Part shown: in pieces, positions 11,888 through 21,030 of the stretch
How positions within the stretch are numbered: the stretch's first letter is position 1
Layout of the letters: the number at the start of each line of letters is the position of its first letter
Assembly: GCA_947646735.1 (NCBI GenBank)
Contig: CANTFK010000961.1
Coordinates: 124,001 to 188,000, forward strand
Direction: 5' to 3'
From: Peronospora farinosa
Taxonomy: Eukaryota; Oomycota; Peronosporomycetes; Peronosporales; Peronosporaceae
DNA: 64,000 nucleotides
Translations under genes and position numbers: made by a program
Notes under the pieces: generated by a model
What the model was told of the DNA's origin: nothing
What the model saw: the letters and a program-made list of their open reading frames with translations, nothing else
Databases searched by the model: none

Positions 11888-13413
11888 TTAGGTCACATCC
11901 AACACGTACGGATTCCAGACGAGCTCATTCTCGTTGTCAACCTTGGCATCCTTTTCCTGTGGGCGATCCTTGAACTCCTTTGACAGCGACTGCAGCTCTG
12001 AGGTTGAGTTAAAGTTGATATCGGCCTCCAGATTCATTGCATGCATTGCGCTTTCGGCAATAGCCTCGTGGTGCAGGCGAGCAATTTCCTCGTCTTTCTG
12101 ACGCTGAATTTTCTCACGTTGCTTTCGGCGCTCCATACTGACAAATCGTGCTTGCGACCACTACGAAAACACAAGTGCACCATTATCTTCATGTTTAGAC
12201 GGACATGTGATTGTGATGTCAACATACCTCTTCAGAAAACTTCTTTTGGTGGTCTGTCAAATCCATGAGACCCAAGTCGATCTCATCACATTGCTAAAGT
12301 AGTCGCAACATGGTAATACAATAGTCCCGTCAGTAAGAAACTTCGCTCAACGCTCGCAAACAAAGCTATCCGACCTCAAGTTTCTGCTCAATCTTAGTTG
12401 CGGCTTCTTCCTGTAGTCATCGTCGAAACACAGCACCAAGCTCGTCAGTATACTGCAAGAATACAGGCATATGCACCTAACGTCGTCACCTCATAGTCAA
12501 TCATATTGGCAATCGCTTCCGAAAGCTGTGTCTTCAAATCTGCCATTTCATGGATGAGTTTCTGTTTACAACAGACACACACGCTCCATCACTTTCCAAC
12601 CGCCACACATTTCCAACCATCTCCGCCACTTACATTGCGCACTTTTACCAGTCTCAAACAATCTTCTGCTCTCGCCTTGATCTGTGACGACGCCGTCGCT
12701 CTATCCGCAACAAGATCTGCTGCGGTCTGGTACCTCATGACACTGTCTTGCATCAGAAATTGATGTCTCTGTCTGATCTTTTGGTCCAAGAATCTCACCG
12801 CTGTTTTATGATGATCAATTTTCTTGAGCACATCTAGCACCGGGTTGGCTGAGTGAGAGTTCAATTTCATTGGTAACACGTGATGAAGCTCCGTTCCTGC
12901 GTCCTCGTTGCTCGGTAGCTCCTCCTTGTCAATGTCCTTGTCCATATTCTCTCCCTGTTTAATCTCAGTATCTCTGTCTACATCTTTCAAAAACTCCGGC
13001 AGCTCTTCGCCAGTACAACGCCACATTTTAAGCACTTTGGTGTCGGTAAAAACCTTCTTTTCATGCCACAATTCCAAAAGTCTCGTAACATTCTGTCGGT
13101 CCATTGGAGAGTTGCACACGAGCGCCACTGCCTCCTCCAAATGCTGACTAAGCAGTTCCACAAACACGGGCGTCTTCTGAGCCTCTAAGTCTCCAAAAAG
13201 TGTCTTCTGCAGCACGTGATTAGCTACGTAAAGGAACGCAACGCGCTCGGATTGGAAACCACTGGCCCGAAGCGCCTGGATCCAGCTTTCAATCATTTCC
13301 TGTGCCTTTAAAGTGTCACCTAAACGCTGCACACGCAACATACCATCGCTCACAGCTTCAACACGCTCCTGCGTCTCGTCTAACTCGCGTAAATCGGCGA
13401 GGAACTCGTCCAT
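11888..13413 (-). CDS. RPRD1/RTT103-like RNA polymerase II CTD-interaction protein
   Basis: Five-exon gene joined by hand: 12634-13413, 12490-12561, 12375-12410, 12228-12293 and 11888-12160, with introns of 72, 77, 81 and 67 bases and GT-AG ends. The join gives 408 residues with no stop. Residues 1-135 form a CID (CTD-interacting domain), a helical fold binding the phosphorylated C-terminal repeats of RNA polymerase II; the diagnostic segment is SERVAFLYVANHVLQ. The middle (about 195-310) is a coiled coil that continues across the splice joins, as in RPRD1A/B. The C-terminus ends LVWNPYVLDVT. By family, it acts in transcription termination or phosphatase recruitment in the nucleus. The second intron could instead be read as two short introns, but that puts a stop in the short exon, so one 77-base intron was chosen. 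Confidence 0.85.
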
Positions 13414-13735
13414 CGTAAATAGTAATTCACTTTCGGGAGTGGAAGCGAAAAAAATACTAATATAGGCTGAACAGGTACTATTTTACACTTGTACTATTAC
13501 TATTCATGTAAATAAATTTAAAGTTTTGGTCGCAAATGTTACAACAAGATTCCAGCTACAGTCATGTAACATGCAATAGCAGGTCGAGTTATCGGGTCGA
13601 GTTATCATGTTACGAATTCCAAACTTGTGAGAACGGTCTGCACAACGACATCGATTGTAACTCACCACACAATCGCACCGAATACAATGTGCAGCACAGT
13701 CCTTTTTCGCCTTAATGAATGATGCATTTCAGCGC
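13414..13735. other. intergenic between two minus-strand genes
   Basis: 322 bases holding the 5' flank of the RPRD1-like gene and the 3' end region of the second OSCA gene. It contains a small direct repeat, gtcgagttatc, at about 13582-13606. Nothing else is seen. Confidence 0.4.
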
Positions 13736-16438
13736 TCATTCGTTTCTTTTGATCTCGTCTTTTATATCCTTGTTAAGCTCAGCCAAACGGGTCTGCTGGT
13801 GAAGAGGCTTGGCAGGCTTGTTTAGCGGTTCTACATGAGGTTCTGGTGCGTCTGCCTGTTCGTTGGACGAATCAATTAAAGCACTCGCGCCACTTTCAGG
13901 GTCGCGAGCTAAGATCGACGCCGGGTGAAATGATTCAATCATAGCTGGCTGCTGGTAGACACCATCCAGGAAGTCAAATGAATCATCTTTTCGCTCCTCA
14001 TCGATGTCACAGCACTGATCAAGCGGCAGATTTTCAGCAGCACGTTTCAGATGAGAGAGATCAACTGCATACCAATGGAAGATAAGTGTACTGAGAGGTA
14101 GCACACTCATGAGCCCAATAGGTCCGTACCCAGCTGACTTTAGCGATAGCAGTCCAATTAGAGTGCACTGGCCAATGAGAAGCGCCCCGATCACGAACGA
14201 GTAAAGAGGTGGCCAAAAAACTCCCATAGAATTCGTTGCTGCCCAGCGCGAGCTATTGATGAAGAAAAAACATCGCTTGTAGGAAAGCTCAGATACCACG
14301 AAGAACATCGCGCCAAAGTAACCCACAAGTGGCGCAATGGGAGTAAACACCACGACGAGTAAGAACACGAGATACTGCTGAGCCAGATTCATCGGAGTAT
14401 CGAGGTCAGTTTGGAAGTTGACGGGGCAAAGACCCATCCAGTCTCGAGGCTGCGGCAACTTTGCATGCATCGGAGCGAGGAAATGGTAAGCAGCAGACTT
14501 CGCCAGCGGTGATACACGCAGCAAGAATAGGGACATGTCTACACAGATTTGCGTGATGATAAAGGTAATGAACATCATGGACTGGTTCGCAATTGTGTTG
14601 CCCAAGAAGAAGAAAAACATGCGCGGCTGGTCCAAGAATAGCATAAACTCTGTGATAATGGATCCGGCTAGTGCCGACACGAAAAACATTTGGAATGCTT
14701 GAAAAAAGCAAAGCTTGGTAAATCGACTAGCTTCCACCTCCGAGATCGACAAATGACCCTCTTGGGTAGAGAGCAGCTTGAAAATTACGTTTGCAAGACC
14801 ATTCATTGCTGAATATACCAGCGGTGCAGTTTGTTGCAAAACAATCAGAAGCCACGGGTTCTTTTCCATAAAACCACCGAGCCATGGAAACAAGTGGCGG
14901 AGCTCGTCAACAGTAGCCATCGAAGCGACGAAAGCCGTTGGCACTGTCCAGAAACATCCAATCAAGAGCGAAACCCCCATTGAGATAAGCTTCCACTTAG
15001 CTTTGAGTTTTTGCGGCAGACCAAAGTTTTTCCACTGCACATCACGGATGTTGGGCGCGGGGAGGACAATCATGCGACGCGGGTTCTCCACCTGAAGTAG
15101 CTGTTGCGCTGCTTGTGCAGAGCGGATATTACGAAAGCTTACGAATGCGCAGCTACGCATCACGTTTGGGTGCTTAAGTTGTTTGTGCACCGACGCACCA
15201 ACATGCAGCAACGGCAACGTTTCTTTGCCCCACCGCCGATCCTCCGTCGAGCTCTTCGTCTTACGTAGCTTCTCCGCGAGCTCGGTCAAAGTAGAAAATC
15301 CTAATGGCGCTCCATTTATGGAGTTGTACTGATTTTTGCTGTAGATTTCTTGGGCTTTTTCTCTCGACTGACGCTGAAGGATCTCGTCTCGGACAAGAGC
15401 AATTTCGGCTTCAAGCTTTTGCAATTTCTTGGTGTGGTGGTCGACGGCATCGACTTGCTTACCACCACAGAGACCGAAGAATCGACGGTCAATCCATTCT
15501 TTTGGTCGCTTTATCACATCATGATCACCAACCTTGTTCTTTGCCTCCGCTAGCTTTAGGCTTGCTGCATACAGGTGGTACACAAGTTCCTGCCGTTTAC
15601 CTAGCAGTTCCTCCAGTTTCGCGCACTCGACACCAATGTAGACCGAGTGCACTGAGTTTGGGAACAGGTACTCTAAATACGCCTGTAACGTCTGCGGGCG
15701 ACGTTGAGACTCGGGAAGGTCCGAAATAACGACACTATATTGCTGCGGGTGCTTTCGCTTTAAAAACTCGTGGCGGCGCTTGCGGTATACCGTGTACTCA
15801 TTTAGTAGCAGTCGCATCACGTAGATGCTGATCATATATGAAACCAACACCGTAAAGTAGAGTCTCCAGTCATCTCTACCGACATTAGCGATCGTAAGTC
15901 TATCAATGACATCCAGCTTCACCTTTCCGTCTGAGGACAGGATATTGGCTGTATTGTTCTCGAATTGTAGTTCCTCATCGAGCATGATCATCATCATGGA
16001 CGTGATAGTAGCAATTGTAACATTAGCTGGTTCCACTCCATCAGGTAGCAATTCATGTCGTTTCTGGACCTCAAACACGGCTGCCGTGAAAAAATACATT
16101 GGAAAGAGAGCGAGTGAGCACAAGACGCACAGCAGCGCCACCTTGCGCCCCATCTTCATAAAACGCAGTAGCACCCATGCATCCAGACCACATTTTTTAG
16201 CTACTTCAGCTTCATTGATGCACCATACAAAAGGCACCCAGCTCAAAAACTTGTGCTGCTTGGACTCGGGGAAGTTCACATGGTTTTCAGGTGAGTATAC
16301 GTGCGGTACACGAGGCCGCAACATTTCATACAATAGAATCAGCACCAGAAAGAGTGGGAAAAAGACTGTGATACTTGTAAGCAGCACATTAGCTGCTGCT
16401 TGAGTCGTCACTTGTTCTGCCGTCACATGCAAGCCCAT
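13736..16438 (-). CDS. OSCA/CSC1-like (DUF221) mechanosensitive cation channel, paralogue 2
   Basis: Single-exon protein of 900 residues starting at a clear ATG (16438). It has the same order of parts as the plus-strand paralogue at 4827: N-terminal helix (about 20-42), FMKMGRKVALLCVL motif and helix, a longer extracytosolic insert (about 125-185), a helix near 195, a cytosolic loop (about 225-470) with VISDLPESQRR, and a hydrophobic block (about 480-800) with the family motif FWTVPTAFVASMATVDELR. Shared positions between the two proteins include KCGLD, AFVSF and QPAM near the C-terminus, so they are clear paralogues, but divergence is high and the duplication is old. The role as an osmo- or mechanosensitive channel is from the family. 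The C-terminal 70 residues are hydrophilic and charged. Confidence 0.92.
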   Translation of the reverse strand: MGLHVTAEQVTTQAAANVLLTSITVFFPLFLVLILLYEMLRPRVPHVYSPENHVNFPESKQHKFLSWVPFVWCINEAEVAKKCGLDAWVLLRFMKMGRKVALLCVLCSLALFPMYFFTAAVFEVQKRHELLPDGVEPANVTIATITSMMMIMLDEELQFENNTANILSSDGKVKLDVIDRLTIANVGRDDWRLYFTVLVSYMISIYVMRLLLNEYTVYRKRRHEFLKRKHPQQYSVVISDLPESQRRPQTLQAYLEYLFPNSVHSVYIGVECAKLEELLGKRQELVYHLYAASLKLAEAKNKVGDHDVIKRPKEWIDRRFFGLCGGKQVDAVDHHTKKLQKLEAEIALVRDEILQRQSREKAQEIYSKNQYNSINGAPLGFSTLTELAEKLRKTKSSTEDRRWGKETLPLLHVGASVHKQLKHPNVMRSCAFVSFRNIRSAQAAQQLLQVENPRRMIVLPAPNIRDVQWKNFGLPQKLKAKWKLISMGVSLLIGCFWTVPTAFVASMATVDELRHLFPWLGGFMEKNPWLLIVLQQTAPLVYSAMNGLANVIFKLLSTQEGHLSISEVEASRFTKLCFFQAFQMFFVSALAGSIITEFMLFLDQPRMFFFFLGNTIANQSMMFITFIITQICVDMSLFLLRVSPLAKSAAYHFLAPMHAKLPQPRDWMGLCPVNFQTDLDTPMNLAQQYLVFLLVVVFTPIAPLVGYFGAMFFVVSELSYKRCFFFINSSRWAATNSMGVFWPPLYSFVIGALLIGQCTLIGLLSLKSAGYGPIGLMSVLPLSTLIFHWYAVDLSHLKRAAENLPLDQCCDIDEERKDDSFDFLDGVYQQPAMIESFHPASILARDPESGASALIDSSNEQADAPEPHVEPLNKPAKPLHQQTRLAELNKDIKDEIKRNE

Positions 16439-17000
16439 TATTAGGAGATCTTTTAAACTATACGCAGTGTCTTGACGAATGAATAATTAGTAAGAGGTTT
16501 TTTTGATTAGCATATAAATCAGGGAATGTATAACGTGAAAGGGAGGTTTTTAGGACAGTATCACTATTTAGAAGTCTTTAAGCTAAGGTTAACTAACTCG
16601 AAGAGGCCTTCTCTTCCGCTGCGTGTGCCACGGGAGGTAGCGTGCGAACTTGACAAGGAGCGATAGACACGAAGTTTTGAGGTGTGGGGTACGTCTACAA
16701 AGCGGCAAACATCCTCTACTCCTGCCCTTTCCTCTGTAATATAACGCAAATGTGGCATGTAGCTGTACCCTTTTTATATAATACAGTAGATCCATCGGTC
16801 TCCATAGTAATAATAGAAGAGTACAGCTACATAGTAAGCGTGCGTCTTTAAATTGCTGCACCACGTTTCCATTAGTTCCAGTAGACATTGTTCAAACAAC
16901 TTGTTTCCCACACTCAGCACTATACATAACGTCTTGACCTTTTCTTTGTCTGCCTTCAATTGTATCCTTACAGAAACCCACGCGTCAGCATGTCAAATGC
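16439..17000. other. intergenic, 5' flank of OSCA paralogue 2
   Basis: 562 bases between the OSCA start and the eIF3a stop. Short open frames here are shadows without domains. No RNA gene is seen. Confidence 0.4.
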
Positions 17001-20000
17001 CTATCTCCAGCGACCAGACTCAGGAGCACGAGTGGCATCGCGCGATGAACCCTCACGATCTCCAGCGCGCGGCGGCCGATACGAATTTTCCCGCTGGGAA
17101 TGGCCAAAGAAGCGATCGTCGCCATCACGGTCACCACCACGACGAATTGAGCTTTCCCCTTCACGGTCACCACCACGACGAATCGAGCTTTCCCCTTCAC
17201 GGTCACCACCACGACGAATCGAGCTTTCGTCATCACGTTCGCCGCCACCGCGGCGATTGCCCCATCGCATACCGCCTTCCTCGCGATTGCCACCAAAGTT
17301 CCGACGCAAACCACCTCCATTCTCACCGCGGTCGCCACTAAAGCCCCGACGCAGACCACTTTCATTCTCATCGCGATCGCCACCATAACGACGCAGGCCA
17401 CTTCCCTCGCGCACGTCGCGGTCGCCACCATAACGACGCAGGCCACTTCCCTCGCGCACGTCGCGGTCGCCACCTAAGTCACGACGCAGGCCACCTCCAC
17501 TCTCATCGCGATCGCCACCATAACGACGCATGCCACTTCCCTCGCGCACGTCGCGGTCGCCGAAGCTTTCGCGAGCTGGAGGTCCGTGGCGCTCCCAGCG
17601 GCCTTCGGGTGCTGCAGTTTGCGCACGATTGGACAGACCACCGCGATTGACTTGAGTCCACGCGCCATCATCCCTGTCATTGCCACGGCGATCATCGTCA
17701 CGGTTACGGTTTAAGTCGCGGATGCCACCGGACAAACCACGAGCTCCAGCATTGCCAAAGCGACCCTGGCTGCGTTGCTCAACACGCTTGTCCTCCTCCT
17801 CGCGCTCGCGCTGTGTCTTCTCTACATGCTCCTTCTCCTCAGTAATACGGCGCTTTTCAGCCTCTTCCGCTTCCTGGCGGCGAAGTTCTTCTTCCACGGT
17901 CAGCTGGCGCTGACGCTCCCGCTCGGCCTCCTCCTCGCGAAGAATGCGCTCTTTTTCCTCTTCTTCTTGACGCAAACGAAGCTGCTCCTCTTCGTAACGC
18001 TCTCTAGCGTGAGCCACGCGAGCGCTCAGACGCTCCAGCATAGCCTTCTTCTTCTGCTCCTCGGATGCCTTCTTGTACTGCTCGATACGACGAGCCCTAT
18101 GAGCTTTGACAAACTCAGCACTCACCTGAATAGCCGGGGCCAAACGAGCCTTCTCCTTCAGACCATAGTCATGCTCCTCCTTAGCGCGCTGCAGCTTTGC
18201 AGCTATCTCCTGCTCGTAGCGCTTTAGGGCCTCGGTTTTTGCCTCCGCAACCTGGCGCTGCAAAATAGGCTGTTCCTCCTCGCGAGTAGCACGTACGATG
18301 TAGTCCATGCGACGGGCATTCTCGCGCAACTTTTGCTGCGCAAATTCCTTTGCCTTGCGAGTCTTCTCATTGGCCTCGCTAACTAATTTCTCTTTATCGA
18401 TGCTAGCCAGGTCCAGGTCACTCACATCTGTGTGACCAAGCTTATCAAGCATCTGGCGAGTCTCCTTTAGCTTTATCTCATCCTGAATCTTCTGCTTCTT
18501 TTCAGCCTCGCGGCGGCGGGCTTCTTGGGCCAAACGCTCCCTCTCGATGTCTGCGCGGCGCTGAGCAAACTCTTGGCGCTTCTTTTCCAAAGACTGCACC
18601 TTTTCATGTTGTAGCTTTTCCAGCTCTTCCTTTTTGCGCTCGATGATCTCATGACGGGCCAGCATTACAGACCGCTGTTCCTGCAGACGGGCATGGCTGG
18701 CCGCAAAGAGCTTCTTCTTCTGTTCATTGCGAGCACCAATAGTGACTGAGGCGGTAGCAGGCACCTTGCTCATGGCACGGGAAAGACGTTCGCCCAAAAG
18801 AGTAAGTTGAGCGGCATTCGCCTCAAGATCCACAGCGTCAGTGAAGCGAATGCATTGCTCCACGTGATCGATGCGGATCTTAGTACGTGTCTGCGCAGAG
18901 GAAACAGCATCAGCCGAGGATGTCTCAGCATTGTTGCTGCCATGCTGGGTGACATTACGCCGGTACATGCTGGACAGACTAGGAGCACTGACAGATGCAA
19001 CAGTGCTAAGGCTGCGAGACCGGGCAATCAGAGTCTCAATCTCCTCGTAAGAAACGTTAAGGCCAGCGAAAATGGAGCGCAGATGAGCGATCGTCACGCT
19101 AGCGTATACGCGGGTAAGCTGAAAAAGCACGCGGCGCACCACAAGGCGCTCCACTCCATCGGCATAAGCCTTTGCGAATGGATCGGCACGGATCGTTGTC
19201 AGACACGGCTCCAGCTGCTTCACAATCTGCAGGGGATCCACAGCCTGCAGTTCCACACGCTGAAAAATATCACTAGCGGCAGTCGAAGCCTTAGATAGCA
19301 GGCCAGCAGCTTCAATGTCCTCAAGCAAGTTGGCACGCGTTGGAGTTGTGGCAAAGCCCAGCAGGGCTGCCATGCGCGAGTTCTTGTCACGAGCAGCAGC
19401 GGAGAGCGAATTCTCAGCGGCCATGTGAATTGAAGAGGGCTCGTCGTTGCCCAAGACGGAAGAGGACGCTTCAAAATCTAGCAGCGGGATGGACAAAGCA
19501 GCGAGCACGACACGAGTAGCCATCGCCCTTTGCTCTTCCTCCGACACGAGCACAGGCAGCTCCTGTAGCGCCTGAGCGCCAGCAAGTCCTTGGAGACCAG
19601 TGACACGCAGGGAGTACCACTTGTACAGCGCGTAGGCGTGGAACAAGTGATTCTTGGACACTTGGAAGATCTGGGCCAGCTTTTCGTAGTAAGTGACGAG
19701 CAGGTCCACGCGCGGAGTCTGCTCGATCAAGTTCATAATGTTGTTGATATCATCAATCGTGCGGAAAGCCTCTGAAAACAGCTCAAGGTCGGTGGCAACC
19801 TGCAATTGACGGTAGCGCACTTCCAGTAGACGCTCCACACTCTCGAGAGTGAATCCGTCCCAGCTGCGCATCTGACGGGTTGACTGGCTTGAAGGTGTCG
19901 CAGCATGCTTTTGCAACGAGCTCAAGTGATTTCGCATGATTTCACACACACGACGAAACTCGATTTTGCGCTGGTATTCGACACAAAAGTCAAAGGCCTG

Positions 20001-20573
20001 CATGGCTGTTGCCATGTATAACGGCTCTAGCTTCGAGTTGCTCTTGAGAATGTCTAGCACAGTGCGGTATGTTTCCCACATGAAACGTAGCCAAGGAACA
20101 ACAACTTCCCGATCAGTACGGTCATTTGATCCCTCAAACGTCGTAGTGGACAGCATCACGTCTTCCGGTGTCTGTGCCACGTCCAAGTCTATCATGGCAG
20201 CGGCCAATAAATTAAGTTCATTGCTCTCCTTCTTGGCGGCCGCGAGTTTGCGCTCGGCCTCGGACACAAAATGTTTGATAATAGTCTCGAGCGACGCCGG
20301 ATTAAGCTGAATGGACAAGTTACGGTACTGATGTAGCCCATCCTTGGCCACGCGTCCCATCTGCAAGTCCAGACAAATGTCCAGATACAATTTCATAAGC
20401 TCCTCGTGCGTAGGCTGCCATGTACGGTTTTTCTTGGCGATTAATGCATCGTGAAGGATCTCGAGAGCCGAGTGCTTTGTACGTTTGAGCACGCCAGCAT
20501 CCACGTTGGGAATGGCCAGTAGCTCACGAGCACGCTTCAGTGCATTCTCTGGCTTGTGAAAAAAGTGCGACAT
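17001..20573 (-). CDS. eukaryotic translation initiation factor 3 subunit A (eIF3a)
   Basis: Intronless protein of 1190 residues, ATG at 20573, stop at 17001. It opens with FHKPENALKRARELL, the well-known eIF3a N-terminus. Residues about 1-330 are helical repeats, about 330-520 the PCI region that joins the eIF3 core, and about 570-900 a very long charged spectrin-like coiled coil rich in Arg, Glu, Lys and Gln. The last 230 residues are low-complexity Arg-Gly-Asp sequence with tandem repeats of the form GDRDVREGSGLRRYG, the counterpart of the DDDRGPRRG repeats of animal eIF3a. Role: scaffold of eIF3 on the 40S ribosome. The DNA encoding the repeats is itself tandem and also open on the opposite strand, which is a shadow. 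Length is within the family range. Confidence 0.95.
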   Translation of the reverse strand: MSHFFHKPENALKRARELLAIPNVDAGVLKRTKHSALEILHDALIAKKNRTWQPTHEELMKLYLDICLDLQMGRVAKDGLHQYRNLSIQLNPASLETIIKHFVSEAERKLAAAKKESNELNLLAAAMIDLDVAQTPEDVMLSTTTFEGSNDRTDREVVVPWLRFMWETYRTVLDILKSNSKLEPLYMATAMQAFDFCVEYQRKIEFRRVCEIMRNHLSSLQKHAATPSSQSTRQMRSWDGFTLESVERLLEVRYRQLQVATDLELFSEAFRTIDDINNIMNLIEQTPRVDLLVTYYEKLAQIFQVSKNHLFHAYALYKWYSLRVTGLQGLAGAQALQELPVLVSEEEQRAMATRVVLAALSIPLLDFEASSSVLGNDEPSSIHMAAENSLSAAARDKNSRMAALLGFATTPTRANLLEDIEAAGLLSKASTAASDIFQRVELQAVDPLQIVKQLEPCLTTIRADPFAKAYADGVERLVVRRVLFQLTRVYASVTIAHLRSIFAGLNVSYEEIETLIARSRSLSTVASVSAPSLSSMYRRNVTQHGSNNAETSSADAVSSAQTRTKIRIDHVEQCIRFTDAVDLEANAAQLTLLGERLSRAMSKVPATASVTIGARNEQKKKLFAASHARLQEQRSVMLARHEIIERKKEELEKLQHEKVQSLEKKRQEFAQRRADIERERLAQEARRREAEKKQKIQDEIKLKETRQMLDKLGHTDVSDLDLASIDKEKLVSEANEKTRKAKEFAQQKLRENARRMDYIVRATREEEQPILQRQVAEAKTEALKRYEQEIAAKLQRAKEEHDYGLKEKARLAPAIQVSAEFVKAHRARRIEQYKKASEEQKKKAMLERLSARVAHARERYEEEQLRLRQEEEEKERILREEEAERERQRQLTVEEELRRQEAEEAEKRRITEEKEHVEKTQREREEEDKRVEQRSQGRFGNAGARGLSGGIRDLNRNRDDDRRGNDRDDGAWTQVNRGGLSNRAQTAAPEGRWERHGPPARESFGDRDVREGSGMRRYGGDRDESGGGLRRDLGGDRDVREGSGLRRYGGDRDVREGSGLRRYGGDRDENESGLRRGFSGDRGENGGGLRRNFGGNREEGGMRWGNRRGGGERDDESSIRRGGDREGESSIRRGGDREGESSIRRGGDRDGDDRFFGHSQRENSYRPPRAGDREGSSRDATRAPESGRWR
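17055..17560 (-). repeat. coding minisatellite in the eIF3a C-terminus
   Basis: Imperfect tandem units, several of 42-54 bases, such as cgcacgtcgcggtcgccacc and tcaccaccacgacgaat (plus-strand writing). They encode Asp/Arg/Gly-rich peptides. Units near 17140-17225 and 17395-17470 are almost identical to each other, pointing to recent unequal exchange. Confidence 0.7.
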
Positions 20574-21030
20574 GCTACGATCTTGTCTTCTGTGGGGAGA
20601 TAGGAAGCTACAAGAGAGTTACGTGCCTTTAAGGAAGACGAGAGAGCGGCTTTCTGGATCGATGGTCCAGGGAGATTTGATGTGGTGAACACTATTTTAT
20701 GGGAAAATAGTCTTTACGCAAGCACCAATTGCACATTAATGGGAGCTGCTCAAGTACAATTGCGTCTAGTCAAGGAGCTTTGCTAACTTTCTAGACCGCA
20801 TGTATTATTCGGACAGCAAGACAACAAGCTTAGAAACTAAAGCTGGTATATTTTAGAGCACCAAGCTCATAATCGCCGTTCAAAGACAACGCCATAATCC
20901 CAGACACGGACAAGCTTTTGGTGCTCAGCCTCGACCGTGGGTGGCTCTCATGCTTGCGTATTCCAAGTCGTGCTACCTTTTCTTGCTGTTGTCTTGTGGC
21001 AATGTCACGAAGCTTGTATACCAAAAAATA
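20574..21030. other. intergenic between eIF3a and the CXC-domain gene
   Basis: 457 bases. Near the eIF3a end there is a pyrimidine-rich stretch followed by CAG on the minus strand (about 20591-20605) that could be a leader intron acceptor. No other feature is seen. Confidence 0.35.

Noticed and set aside
16960..17388. Arg/Pro/Ser-rich plus-strand open frames resembling an SR protein
   Set aside because: They are the opposite strand of the eIF3a C-terminal repeats; tandem repeat DNA without stops in one frame often stays open in others.
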